The notes beneath the pieces were generated by a model. The model had not been told where the DNA came from and did no database searches. It was given only the letters and a program-made list of their open reading frames with translations. The translations under genes and the position numbers were made by a program. A stretch of DNA of 64,000 nt, from positions 1 to 64,000 of the forward strand of contig JALDNG010005164.1 of the NCBI GenBank assembly GCA_024349245.1. The letters are read 5' to 3'. Within the stretch, counting starts at the first letter, position 1, and the number at the start of each line of letters is the position of its first letter. Of the stretch, positions 43,916 through 55,526 are shown piece after piece. Source of the DNA: Neodontobutis hainanensis (lineage: Eukaryota > Chordata > Actinopteri > Gobiiformes > Odontobutidae).

Positions 43916-44176
43916 TGTAGGAGCCATTTAGCTAAAACGGATAAATATTGGTGGTCTCCACTAGGGGTCATTGCTCGTCTATGCCACACACTATAAAGGA
44001 GGGAACCTTTGTACATGTGTGTGGCTAGACGGAAGGAAGCAGCACATTTTGTTGACCGCACACATGTGACTACACTCTATGGCAGGGACGTGCACATTTT
44101 GAGGGGCAGGGGCTCAAGTGAAATAAAGGGCACTTCTCATAATTACATATTTTTTTTCTTTTTTTAAAACAAAAAA

Positions 44177-44276
<100 letters not shown>

Positions 44277-44865
44277 GCAACACTGACTTCCTTTAAAAAA
44301 AATAATTTTAAAAAGTTAATTAATTTTATCTTCCTCAAACTCTAATTTTCAAAAGATGTCTACAAAATAATCCGTTCACACAGAAACCATGGTCTCCTTA
44401 GTATTCACTAGGTTTATAGAGCAGCAAAGGAAACCATCCCACAATGTGCATGTTTTGAAAACATTTTCTATGCTACTAGTTTCAAGTATATATTTAGAAT
44501 AACCAAAATAACTGCATCAAGCAGAGAGGGTATGTTTTACTAATAATTTGTTTATTTTTGCACAAGGCAGGCACTACATCATTTTAATTATTTTGCTGTT
44601 ATCAGAACACATAACACTTTTAAATCAACACAAATATTAACTCTAAACTGAAGAGGGTTGTTGCTGCTATTTTGTTAACTTTACTGAAAAAAATCACTGC
44701 AAAAATGATTGAAAAATACAAAAATACAGCAACTTAATAAAATTCTTACAAAAAAGGGTTTACTACTTCAAAATAAAATCTGTTACTTCCATTCCCTGGT
44801 TGTCTATCCTTCCTCCCTTACAGCGGCAACCTTCTGGGGGTGTATGTTTATTACTTCACTGTGGT

Positions 44866-47448
44866 TTACAGGAATGTCTTTCTCAATAGCCAGGAGGAGG
44901 AGACCAGAAAGCTTTCTTCGGTGCATATGCTTCTGAGTGTGTCTTTAACCAGTTTGAGCTTGGAAAATGACCTCTCCACTGTTGCTGTTGACACTGGAAT
45001 TGTTGCATAAGTTCTTATCATTTCCACCAGTGTTGGAAAGATATCCTGTCCACTGTTGTCTCTCAGTGTCTTTAACATCTCCTTCGTGGTGGATGTGTTT
45101 GGGAAAGATACATGAAAAACCCTGAGCTCTGTTTTCAACTTCTGCTCCTCTCCTCCATAGAATTCACATAGTGTGTGAATGGCCTCAAGAGAGTCAGGAC
45201 CCACTGCATCTTTGCCTATCCAGTTGTTGGCCTTTATCAAATTGTGGAGTGCGTTCAGTATTTTACTGGACTGTGTCTCACCTTCTCCCCCAAATCTTCT
45301 TTGTAGTTCCTGAGAAAGAACATTTAAGAATGAATAGTACACCTTTACTCTAGTAGTAGTAGTAGTAGTAGTAGTAGTCTTCTACTGACTGGAAGGAGTG
45401 GCTCTCTGTGGCTGCACCAGTACTTTGGCTGTACTTTGTAGGCACCCTCCTCTGCTTTTGCTGTCCCGGGGGCTCTTTGGGAATGCTGATCCCAGCTGCT
45501 TCTGCCTTTTCCGTTGCACTCTTAAAAAGTTTTCCAAACAGTTCTTCTGTCCTGAGGTTGGACATGGTGTCCTTCACTCCATCAACAACTGTATATGCTG
45601 TGGACAGATCAATTTCACAGTTCTGTAGAGCATCAGAGGCAAGAGCAGTGACTTCAAAGACAGGAGTGGCAATCTCAAGGCAGAGCAAAAACTCAAAGTC
45701 TATGGCTTTAAGGTACATCCTGGCGTCTCCAGCAGCAGTATCTGGAGGCTCCTGCTCTGTAATGTCAGTGAGGACCTTGACCACAGAGCTCATCACTTTA
45801 AGGGGGGCTTTCAGGGCTTTTCCTCTGCATGCCCAACGTGTGTCAGAGAGTTTCTGCAGTTGGATTACACGCTCTCCAGGGCGCAGGGCCTTTTGGCATT
45901 TCACAAATGCAGTGTGTATTTTCGTAGCGCTTGTGAGAAATACATAGAGCTTCTGTACCAGGTTAAAAAAGGTAATGAAGTGGAGGCTTGATTTTGCAGC
46001 TTCAACTAAGACCAGATTTAAGCAGTGGGCTTGGCAGTGCACATATAGAGCCTTTTCATTGTGTTGCAGTATTCTTGACTGCAGTCCTCTATATTGACCA
46101 CTCATATTGGCAGCGCCATCATAGCCTTGACCACGCATGTTTTGGATCTGTAGGCTGTTGTTCTTTAGCAAGTCAAGAACTGTTTTCTCCATTTCCTCAC
46201 CTGTTGTTTTTGACACATTGCAGACCTGTTTCTTGACTTTCATTTGATACACATAATGCACAACAAGAGAGACCTGCTCGCAATGAGATACATCAGTGGT
46301 TTCATCTATAAGTACTGAATATATATTGGCCTCCTCTATCTCTTTCCATATCTCTCTTTTTGTGAATGTGGCCAGGGCTTTGATGAGATCATTTTGTGTT
46401 CTGTTTGAGAGAAGTGAAACTTGACACCTCTTCTTACCATTTTTCTGGTCTTTGACATTATCCAAATTTAGTCTGAGTACACTGTCATACTGGCTAAACA
46501 TTTTAACAAGTTCAAGGAAGTTGCCCTGGTTTGAGCTTGTGGCAGACTCATCATCACCCCTGAAAGCCTTCCCCTGCCGTGCAAGATATAAAGTTATGTC
46601 AATTAATTGGGTCAAAATTTCTCTGCTTCTTTGTTTTCTCTCTCTCTTTTTGCCTTGTCTTGAGCATATGATACATCAAAAGCTGCTTGTAAAGCACTAT
46701 TTTTATACGTGTTCCATCGCACCATGCTTGTTAAGTGGGCCTCTGAGTCTGCATGCTCTTGCATTTTTTCAAGTGCCCTTATCCAGTTGTCAACACTAGC
46801 CACTCTCCACGTACTCTTCGTGTACTTTTGTTCATTAAGAAAAAGCCGAAAGCTAAAGCAGTACATACTATCCTTGTCAGGTGAATACTCCAACCATGGC
46901 CTATTTTCATACCATGTCTTCTGAAATGATCGGCCTTTAGTATTCTTGGGGAATCTGAGAACAGGTTGGCATGGTCCTCTATCGACACACATTTTCACAT
47001 AACTGGCATTACACTGGAGATCAAAAGCTTTGCTGTGTGCAGGATCTGTTGGATACTTTAAGGATGCAATTTTTGATATGGCCCCTTCTACACTACCAAC
47101 AGTTTCCTCAACCTAATCATCTTCTATTGCTTCCTCAAACTCAACATTAGCCACCGTTTCCCCCTCTAATATAGTCTCTTCCTCTTCACCACTGACATTG
47201 ATTTCCTGATCATCTTTGTAATCTGTGTCAGTCATTGCCTCTATAACCTCCTTTTGTCTTTCAGTTTTCGTTTTAGAGATTTCAACTGCTCTCTCAAGTC
47301 TAAAACTTTCAGCATCTGAGTTATCTGTTCTCTCTTGGGTTTTGCATCTGGTAACTGTTTGTAACCATGCATTTAGCGATTTGCTACTCTTGGCTGTTTC
47401 CTGGCGCTCCTTCTCCTTCCTTTTCTGTATCCTCTCTTTTTTTGGCAT
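44866..47448 (-). pseudogene. hAT transposase (ZMYM1/TTF-type), four breaks or shifts
   Basis: The start is taken at M-P-K-K-E-R-I (47448); the upstream extension lacks family character. A Lys/Glu-rich N-terminus (to 47113) ends in a single TAG after E-D-D. The frame then continues through the TTF-type zinc-finger region (46998-46612: P-V-L-R-F-P, W-Y-E-N-R-P-W-L-E-Y-S, D-N-W). After a shift at 46613 comes a 421-codon frame with the catalytic core: first Asp in L-I-D-E-T-T-D, second in G-Q-G-Y-D-G-A-A-N, then H-C-Q-A-H-C-L-N-L and D-T-R-W-A-C-R. It runs into a Tyr-coding TAC tract at 45379-45351. After another shift, 45342-44866 is the hATC dimerisation region with S-T-A-T-V-E-R-S-F-S-K-L-K holding the catalytic Glu. 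One stop, two shifts and a repeat expansion separate otherwise well-kept domains, so decay is recent. Confidence 0.9.
45351..45379. repeat. (TAG/CTA)n microsatellite inside the transposase frame
   Basis: About nine triplets. On the minus strand they read TAC, extending a short natural Tyr pair (V-E-D-Y-Y) to eight Tyr before a TAG. Confidence 0.95.
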
Positions 47449-47604
47449 TATGCTGCCTGCCTGGCCCTGCACTGCAAGCATGATTAAAATGAATTGTTTA
47501 AATACTTTTTGTTTCACAAGCAAAATAACTTTTTAGCTTCACACAACTAAACATCAGAATACATAATTGCCTTAATGTTTTAATCAAATACATTAATATT
47601 ATTA

Positions 47605-47999
47605 GTGGGTGCACGTGGCAGAGTGGTTAGCACTCCTGCCTTACAGCAAGAAGGTCGTGAGTTCAAAACCCGGCCGACTCAAATATTCTCGGCCGACTCC
47701 GGTCTTTCTGTGAGGAGTCTGCATGTCCTCCGCGTGTTACCGTGGGTTCTCTCCGGGTACTCCGGCTTCCTCCCACCGTCCAAAGACATGCATGTACAGG
47801 TTAATTGGCAAATCTAAAGTGTCCCTAGTGAATGAATGTGAGAGAGAATGGTTGTCTGTCAATGTTTGTCTCTATATGTCAGCCCTGCGACTAACTGGCC
47901 ACTGTCCAGGGTGTACCCCGCCTCAGGCCCAAAGCTGCTGGGGCTCCAGTCACCCGCGACCCCTAACGGGACAAAGTGATAGAAAATTAATGAATGAAT
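47605..47999 (+). mobile_element. Full-length tRNA-derived SINE (family 2)
   Basis: Flanked by a 10-bp duplication AATATTATTA (47595-47604, 48000-48009). tRNA-like head: A-box-like GTGGCAGAGTGGTTAGCACT and B-box-like GAGTTCAAAACCC. The body has GGGTACTCCGGCTTCCTCCC and GTCCAGGGTGTACCCCGCCT, widespread in teleosts. The tail is AATGAATGAAT. It contains a local duplication (CCGACTC...CCGACTCC, 47672-47700). It lies upstream of the hAT gene start. Confidence 0.9.
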
Positions 48000-48316
48000 A
48001 ATATTATTATTGCTATGCATGTACACATACACAATAACTGATGGTGACTGACAAGGACATAGTTTCACATTTGAGGGAGGACTGTATCATCACCATCATT
48101 AAATAAAACCTTCAAAATCCACATTTAGATGGAGTTTGTTTTAAACCTGCTACACTCAAAAAATATTCTGTGGCTTAGTAAATATTTAACTTAATTAACT
48201 TAATAAAATCTCTGAAAATCTTACTTGATTTGTTTGAATTAAACTTACCAAAATAATTGAGTAAACATTTAATAAAATTAAATAAAAGCCAATGCCATGT
48301 ATGTATTTGTGGTTGT

Positions 48317-48362
48317 ATGGAATACTATTTTATTATTTTTTTATAATAAAATAGTATTCCAT
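48317..48362. repeat. Perfect 20-bp hairpin near the hAT right end
   Basis: Arms 48317-48336 and 48343-48362 (ATGGAATACTATTTTATTAT and its exact complement), loop of 6 T. It lies 44 bp inside the terminus; subterminal palindromes can influence transposase binding, but no role is shown. Confidence 0.9.
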
Positions 48363-48606
48363 GGGGTGCTCAAGCCCCCTTTGATGTCTATGTCTGCACG
48401 TGCCTGCTCTATGGTAATTTACGGGTCTGTATTGTTTTGTACATGGATTATACTGTGTTTAATAACTTTAAATATCAATAAACCTAAAGAAGAAAACCTA
48501 AATCTGCCTCAGAAGTTTGTACTCATCTAACAGTGAGTTAGCACGTCAGCTGATGCATTCCGTCTGTGCAACAAGGACCAAATTCTAATCTGGCTGTAAC
48601 AGTACC

Positions 48607-49391
48607 TATGCTAAGTTAACAAAATCTGTGTGTGAAAAAATACCGGTGATAAAATGTGACATCAATGGAAAAACTGTCATTTACCGCTCCTGCTACCTTC
48701 TTTCTCAAAATGACTCCACCCCATCTCCTGTCGCACACTTGCAAAAGTCGACGCTCAGCCTCTTACACCCAGTGTTAAAAACTGTAAACCGCTCCAACTA
48801 ACTCCAAAGTCTGAATACAGACCACAACTTACTCAAAAGTCTGAATACAGACCAAAAGAACAGGGGATAAAACTAGTCGTTGACTCTCTACTGAAAGCAG
48901 GTGTAATTTTTGAGTGCTCTGACTCTCCTTGTAAAAAAGATCCAACCAGAGGAAATGCCCACTATGTGGCGTTTTGACATACGTTCTGTGAATGATGCAA
49001 TCTCCAGTACCAATCTGTCCCAATCCATACACAATATTGTCACAAATTCTAACAACCTCAAAATGGTTCTCTGTGATTGACGTTTCAAATGCTTTTTTCT
49101 TTGTACCTGTCCATCCAGACTCCCAGTTTTGGTTTGCTTTTCGAATTTATAGGAAAACTCTATTCCTGGTCTTGTATGCCTCAAGGCCTATTGTCCTCCT
49201 AGCGTTTACTGTGAGGCATTACGTGACAGTCACTCTCATTTGACACTTCAACACTCCAGTCTCTCTTATGTGATCCTGCTTCTATTACATTACCTAGTTG
49301 AGCAGGGCCACAGGATTTCACTTTCAAAAATTCAGTTTGTAAAACAGGAACTTCAGTTTCTCGGTCATGTCATCACTCACTCAGGAGTCTG
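48607..49391 (+). pseudogene. ERV3 polymerase remnant (reverse transcriptase)
   Basis: The plus strand carries broken frames of a retroviral reverse transcriptase. There is a thumb-proximal start block near 48860-48930. In the palm region, F-S-V-I-D-V-S-N-A-F-F lies at about 49070-49100 and F-W-F-A-F at 49125-49145. A later block has L-S-K-I-Q-F and F-L-G-H-V-I-T (about 49320-49375). The part that would hold the catalytic D-D pair is deleted between them, and several stops are present, so the gene is dead. It is cut at 49391 by the Harbinger insertion. A short continuation (P-K-P-L-T-K-K-Q-M-L-S-F-L-G-M) lies at about 53555-53605. Gamma/epsilon-like ERV by motif memory. Confidence 0.75.
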
Positions 49392-49409
49392 TAAAGGTGC
49401 GTTCACACC

Positions 49410-49670
49410 AACGCGAATTAAGCGTCAAGCGCGAGTGATTTACCGCGTTAAGTCAATGCAAACGCGAATTGGCGTGCGTGGAAATCCTGCGGCGCGTTCG
49501 CCGCACGAATTAGGCGGCGCGAATGGCGCGATTCGCGCTGGTGCAGCGGCGCGATTACGCGCGCGAATTACGCGGGCGCGAATTGGCGTTGAGCGTCGCG
49601 TCAAGCGCTTCATTCGCCGAGTTGAAAAATCTGAACTTTGGCGAAAATTGGCGTCGCGTTAACCAATCAG
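49410..49670 (+). repeat. CpG-dense subterminal motif array (left)
   Basis: Many spaced copies of GCGAATT / GCGCGAATT and their inverted forms. The mirror array is at about 53275-53410. GC content and CpG density are far above the surroundings. Confidence 0.85.
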
Positions 49671-49689
49671 GAGCTTGCTCTAGTAGTGG

Positions 49690-50690
49690 CGATGCAGCAG
49701 CGGAGGCGGACCATAGTAGAGGCACAAATCCAAAACAACAATGGAGGACGAAATTATCGCTGCAGCCTGTGGGATACGAAACATTTTTGTAATTTTACTA
49801 AGCCGGGAATCTTAAAGGTTCTTGCTCAAAGGAAAGTGTGTGGGGGGTCAAAAAACTCTGGTAAGTTGCAAAAAACTACTTTTAATTTATTAGAGTCGTA
49901 TATATTGAGCCAACTAGCTAGCTAAAGCCGGAGCTAATTTGCCGTACTTTACAACTAGTTTTCCACTGACGAGTTTGTGTTTATCCAGAGAAAGTGTGCA
50001 GAAAGAGCCTGATGAACATGTATTTAAGGGAGATGGAGAAGAGAGTGGGTTAGGAACAAAAGTGAAAGACAGTGCCGTTATGTCTTTCCTCGACCCCTAG
50101 TCTTTTCATGAGAGACTAGCGGGACTGGTCTGAGGATTATGACCACCCCGAGGACCAGGGCGAGACAGTAGCAGCAGCAGGGCATTCAGAGACAGAAGGA
50201 GTGTGGACAAGCCACACAGGGATGTGTGTTGTTTGTGACTGGTTTAATGTTCAAATGTTAATTTGTATAAATATTTAATAATATAATTTATATATATTCA
50301 TGACAGAGCTGACTTTTGATTCCAGTGAGCCCTGGTCCCCCACTGCTGCTTCTGCTTCCTCTGCCCCATCCACATCTGCTGCTGTCTCCACAGGTGTGTA
50401 CAGGTAATATATACATAATCATACAATCATTTACAGTTAGCCCTAATTGCCTCTTATATTCACATACAAACACAACCCTGGCGGTTTGTTAATGAGTTGA
50501 TAATGTTTTTCTGCCTTTTTTATGTGTCATTTCATACAGTGCAACCCCCAAAGAAGAGCCCAGGAGAAGACCCAGTTCAGAAGCTCCCTGAAACACATGC
50601 TGTAGCTCCTTCTCCATGTTCAGAGGATGAGCTCTTGTCTTGAGTCTGGTCCCTTCTCTACTGTCTTGGACGAAAGAATTTGTCAAATAT
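49690..50690 (+). pseudogene. Harbinger MADF-BESS accessory gene
   Basis: Candidate exon 1 (49741-49860) starts M-E-D-E-I-I-A-A-A-C-G, the start of a MADF/Myb-like DNA-binding domain, with N-F-T-K-P-G and L-A-Q-R-K-V in a neighbouring frame, then GTAAG. A second part (50000-50200) has Y-L-R-E-M-E-K-R and V-M-S-F-L-D-P. A last part (50540-50690) has S-E-D-E-L and, after a one-frame change, S-L-V-P-S-L plus F-V-K-Y-Q-I-H-T-L-I-Y-E, a BESS motif. In known Harbingers this protein helps the transposase reach the nucleus and bind ends. Frameshifts make this copy a pseudogene. Confidence 0.65.
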
Positions 50691-51374
50691 CAAATACATA
50701 CATTAATCTATGAAAGCAGCACAGTTTTGCTTCATTTGTAACCCACCGTATAGTTTTTAAAATGATGCAGCTGTTACTGCAGGAAATAAACCTGACTCTC
50801 TTTGTTCTCTCCTTCACTTTAGGATTATTTTATTTCTGCTCAGAAATAGTGCAATATGTTTTATGTATAATTTCATACTTGCATATATATTTTTTAAAAT
50901 AAATGTTTTATATAATGACCAAAGGTTATGACTTGTTTGTGCACATAGTTGTCATGATTTCTATGTCACAAAAACATTTAAATATTTCAGAGTGATTTAT
51001 TTATAATGAAATAGAAAAAAGTTTATGATGTTCAGTGTTTAAGACTAGACTACTTATGGTTAACATTTGTTCATTTTTATTATATTCTATTGCTAACACA
51101 TCTACAACAGAACAGTAAGAAAACAGTTATTTATGGCTGCACCATTGTGTGGAATAATGAGAATGAGATGAGTCAAATTCCTTTTTGAGGCTGGCTCCAT
51201 TTATTAAAGAATTAAAGCCAAATAAGGGATGCAACACAACGTTATAAATACAACTGTAAATACGATTTACAGTTTTAGAGACAATACTATATTGACTGTA
51301 CTGATGTGTTCAGAAGACTGTAGTTGACCACTGATTAATTACTTATAATCACACCAAATATACCAAATCACACC

Positions 51375-52695
51375 AGACCGGTTTCCCTCCTTCCCTTTAC
51401 TGCCAAAGCTCTGGAGCGAGTTGTGTTTAACCAGCTCTCCTCCTTTCTCACACGGAACAACCTCCTGGACCAGAACCAGTCTGGGTTCAAGAGCTGACAT
51501 TCCACCGAAACTGCTCTGCTCTCAGTCATCGAAGCCCTGAGACTGGCAAAGGCAACATCCAAGTCATCTGTCCTCATCTTACTGGATCTGTCTGCTGCCT
51601 TTGACACCGTTAACCATCACATCCTCTTGTCTTCTCTCAGTGCGATGGGTGTCTCTGGAATGGCGTTGCAATGGTTCAAGTCTTACCTCTCGGATAGGTC
51701 ATTCAGAGTATCCTGGAGAAATAAGGTCTCTGAGTCCCAACATCTTAATACAGGGGTGCCACAGGGCTCAGTGCTTGGACCGCTACTCTTTTCCATTTAC
51801 ATGACATCTCTTGGCTCTGTCATTCAGAAGCATGGCTTTTCCTATCACTGCTGCAGATGACACTCAACTCCACTTGTCATTTCAACCTGATGATCCGACG
51901 GTCTCTGCTCGTGTCTCGGCATGCCTGAGTGACATCTCACTTTGGATGAAGGACCATCACCTGCAGCTGAACCTTGGAAAAACAGAACTGCTAGTGATTC
52001 CTGCCAACCCAAAGACCCGCCACAACCTCTCCATTCAACTAGGTTCATCAACCATTACACCGTCCAGCACTGCCAGAAATCTGGGAGTGGTAATTGATGA
52101 TCAACTAAACTTCACAAGTCATGTTGCCAGCACCACCAGGTCCTGTAGATTCATCCTCTACAACATTAGGAAAATTAGACCTTTCCTATCAGAGCACTCT
52201 ACGCAAATCCTAGTCCAGGCTCTTGTCTTGTCCAAACTGGATTATTGCAATGATCTTCTGGCTGGACTCCCTGCCTGCACAACCAAACCTCTGCAGCTCA
52301 TCCAGAATGCAGCAGCAAGAGTGGTCTTTAAAGAACCGAAGAGAGCGCACGTAACTCCTCTCCTCATTAGGTTACATTGGCTCCCGGTTGAGGCACGTAT
52401 TAAGTTCAAAGCTATGCTCTTGGCCTACAAGACCACCACTGGCTCCGCCCCCTCATATCTTCACTCACTGATACAGACCTATGTTCCTACCAGATCCCTG
52501 CGATCTGCAAATGAACAACGTCTGGTTGCACCATCCCAAAAAGGAAAAAAATCCCTCTCACGTACTTTCTCTGGATCTGTTCCACATTGGTGGAATGATC
52601 TACCTGCTGCTACAAGATCAGCAGATTCTGTAGACATCTTTAAAAAACGCTTGAAAACATATCTCTTTTGTCAACACCTAACTGACAAACACTAA
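51375..52695 (+). pseudogene. L2 reverse transcriptase, three visible lesions
   Basis: The frame opens in finger motifs (V-S-L-L-P-F-T-A-K-A-L-E-R-V). A TGA at about 51497 replaces a conserved Arg codon (CGA), a CpG-type change. Palm motif A is L-D-L-S-A-A-F-D-T-V-N-H (51583-51618). Motif B is G-V-P-Q-G-S-V-L-G-P-L-L-F (51754-51792). At the catalytic box (about 51850) two bases are lost, so the expected tyrosine is gone and the frame shifts; the next frame reads A-A-D-D-T-Q-L. The second frame (51853-52695) runs intact through the C-terminal L-H-W-L-P-V motif to the stop. About 440 codons remain, lacking the endonuclease. Confidence 0.9.
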
Positions 52696-52915
52696 ATTCT
52701 TAAATTCCTTCTATCAATTCCTTCTTAAAAAAAAAAAAAAATCTTTCCTATTCTTATCTTTGTATGCTGTGCTAGGTTTTAACTGACTAGTTTTTGGTGC
52801 ACTTATGCTTTTTGTTACCTTGTGTTGTTGAAATTGCTTCCATTGTTTTCCTCACTTGTAAGTCGCTTTGGATAAAAGCGTCTGCTAAATGACTAAATGT
52901 AAATGTAAATGTAAA
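51375..52915 (+). mobile_element. L2-type LINE, 5'-truncated
   Basis: The 3' end CTTTGGATAAAAGCGTCTGC and an (AAATGT)n tail at about 52896-52915 are typical of fish L2. The 5' end lies within the reverse transcriptase. It is inserted in the Harbinger element. An antisense tail of the same subfamily lies at 15199-15340. Confidence 0.9.
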
Positions 52916-53193
52916 TATTGACTGGACACAGATGGACAGATTTGAACACAGCATCAGTAGTTGCTGTCCAGCGGGAAAGCCTCGCACCGAGTTGGGACAA
53001 CAGGTTATCGAACAGGGCCTGGCTCACTCGGAAATCCCCCTTAAACCGGTCCGTCATCCAGGCGCAGCTCCTGGAGGAGTTTGTAAAACTCATGGAGCTG
53101 GGTCCGCCTCTGAAGCATCCGATAGACCCCCGCACAGCGCCGGACGGGTTCACGCCGTTTTTCAGTCCTCCAATGTTAATAGAGCATCGCTAA
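52916..53193 (-). pseudogene. Harbinger transposase N-terminal fragment
   Basis: The minus strand reads D-R-F-K-G-D-F-R-V-S-Q-A-L-F-D-N-L-L and G-A-R-L-S-R, the region before the DDE core of PIF/Harbinger transposases. The catalytic domain is missing beyond the L2 insertion. Confidence 0.6.
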
Positions 53194-53434
53194 TCTCTCG
53201 ACAAAATCCATCTGAACCATTCTTCAACAAGACCTGAAGACAACACCTCCGCCTGGCAGAAGCCCCTCCCATGACGCGAATTCGCGTCTGTTGTTAAGTG
53301 AATTTCACGCGCGAATGAAGCGAATTTTACGCGCGAATGAAGCGAGTAAACTCAAAATGTGCAAGCGTCCAACTACGCGCAAATAGCGCGATTTATTCGC
53401 GCAATTCGCGTTTGGTGTGAACGCAGCATAAAGG

Positions 53435-53540
53435 TTCTCAGTCATCCATGACATTTTGAAAAAAAGGTTGAAGCAAAGGCATCTGGACTCAAGGTGAAGA
53501 TGTTTCGTCTAATTCCAAGAGACTTTATCAATTCTGATAA
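53435..53540 (+). mobile_element. Short Penelope-like terminal fragment
   Basis: GTTCTCAGTCATCC and GAAGATGTTTCGTCTAATTC resemble the terminal region that recurs around fish Penelope-like elements (phrase: gaag-acgtttc-gcctc-atcc). It separates two pieces of ERV3 polymerase. Confidence 0.45.
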
Positions 53541-53612
53541 AAGGTGACAACCATTGCCAACTTTCCAAAACCATTGACTAAGAAACAAATGCTTTCTTTC
53601 CTTGGCATGTGC

Positions 53613-54803
53613 ATGTAATGAAACTTTCTCCGTAGCAGGAGACGACGCCGACACCCTTCAAAGTTTTACAGACCCTTACAACTGTTTATTCAGACTAAGG
53701 AAAACCAAAGGAGATTTGATTAGCAACTCTTTGCTAATCTGTACCAGATGTTCCCGATGTCGTGTTAAGAGACAGCAACAATGAGGAAACAATATTAACA
53801 GCTTTGTTTTTTCACTACTTCAAAGGATGTGAAAGTGTTATCTCACGAAAAAGCTAGACTTTCTGGCGGCATCTGACACGTCTTAAATCGCAAAATATAC
53901 GATTTGTGTATTGAAACAAGCCAGACACAGGGGGGAAATTCTTTGATCCCAGTATTCTAAAAATGATCGAACACTGCCCTCTTTTGGTTGAGCAGAGTAA
54001 CGACTCTGCTTCGAAACAAAGACAATGTTGTATCCTGTGTCTTTCTAAAGATTTATTAATGTTTATCGTGTTAAATGTTTACTCTTCATATTGTTCCTTA
54101 CAGGAGCTTGGGTGATAACAATATAAAAGACTTCTTTCTTCATCACCTTTAAAGCTGTCTGTGTAATAACATGAATTATTCTATGTTTTCAGGTCAAGAA
54201 GCGAATAATATATGTTTGGTATTAACAAAATTGTAAAAACATTTCCTATGCCTTTATGCTACAATGCAAAAGCAATATGGTTTTTAAATGTGTTTAATTC
54301 CTGTTATTTGGTGGAGCTGAGAAGTTTATTTCGAAACCCAAACTTTAGTAAAAACTCCTTTTTACCAAACCGCGTGAAACACGTCTCTTTTCGGCCAGTA
54401 CAAAAAGTTGTGCGTGCTGGAAATCTGCCTCTTCTCTTGGCCACTCTTCTGCTTCTCTTCTTCTTTGTACCCTCTCTTGTACGCTCTTTTAAATCTCTGC
54501 TACTTATTTTACTTTCGTAACTTTTAAGTTTCCTAACCACACGGCACACAGAGTGCAGACGTGAATTTTTGCCTGTTAAAGACTTAACGCATTGATTTTG
54601 TTTTGAAAAGCTTTCCTACTGGACTACGTAAAATTCCTGAGACGGAAGCGAATTTTTGTAGTCCTTATTCTTGAAACGAGTACACTAAGCAAAGAAAGCC
54701 CTCGTTAATCCAGGAAAGACAATTTTTAAGCCTCTTCAGCGAAACTTTTTGTCAATGACGTTAACCTCGACTGCTGGTAAAGGCCTTACACTCAAAGACA
54801 ATA
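53613..54803. other. Unassigned sequence
   Basis: No recognised domain. A minus-strand frame of 81 codons (54549-54304) is very rich in Arg/Lys, and a plus-strand frame overlaps it (54212-54520); neither matches a family I know. It may contain the rest of ERV3 in unrecognisable form. Confidence 0.3.
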
Positions 54804-55526
54804 CAGGGTTCGCGGGTCCTTAAAAAGTCTTAAATTAAAATCCGGGAAATTAAGGTCTTAAATTGTCTTAGATTTACCGTAAAGTTGCTGTAGGTATTAA
54901 ATTTTCAGCCGGTGTGCTTAATGATGATAGGAAGGCACAGTGGTCCACCGTAAAACATCTAATAGTTGATCAATTTAGTATGTGTGAAACAGGTGTGAAA
55001 TGACAGTTTGCGCAATTTATTAGTTTATTACGGTAGGTCGGCTTACAGACGCTCACGTCGGTCTGCGCCTGCGTGCTGCCTTTACGCAGTTGTCGAGGTG
55101 ATGTTCAAAATGCAAAGATGGGAAAGTGTAAATTTAACGACAAGTAGATGGAAGAGGATGCATTTAGGAGGTGGTTGGCGCCGGCTGAAAATAACAATGA
55201 GGCAATGTGTAAATTCTGCAAAAGACCTTTTCGTTAGGGACCCTGGGGCTCAATGTTGAGTCGCACATGAAAGGAGGAAAGCACCAGCGGTACGTTGCAG
55301 CAGCTAGTCATAGCGGTTCCAGGTCAATCCCTGCATTGTTTGCAGCTCGACCTAACGATGTTACTAGTTCAGACGCCACCTCACAGTCGGCTATAACAAG
55401 TTTCATTTCACCACGATTCTGGACTACTGATGATGAGACTGGCACACACTACGTCATCTCCCGCTACTATGGGTCGGTGTTTATGGGTCACTCCAGAGCC
55501 GAGGACATGTTGGTTCATTTCAATGT

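Larger units (their letters stand above)
49395..53428 (+). mobile_element. PIF/Harbinger transposon, interrupted by L2
   Basis: The left end is AGGTGCGTTCACACCAACGC and the right end, on the other strand, TGCTGCGTTCACACCAAACG. The 3-bp duplication TAA (49392-49394, 53429-53431) fits Harbinger. Two genes in opposite directions: a MADF-BESS protein (+, 49690-50690) and a transposase N-terminus (-, 53193-52916). The L2 LINE replaced or separated the rest. It sits in ERV3 polymerase. Confidence 0.85.

Noticed and set aside
45398..46236. Plus-strand ORFs of 76-179 codons opposite the hAT transposase
   Set aside because: They are antisense shadows of a gene whose minus-strand reading matches known domains.
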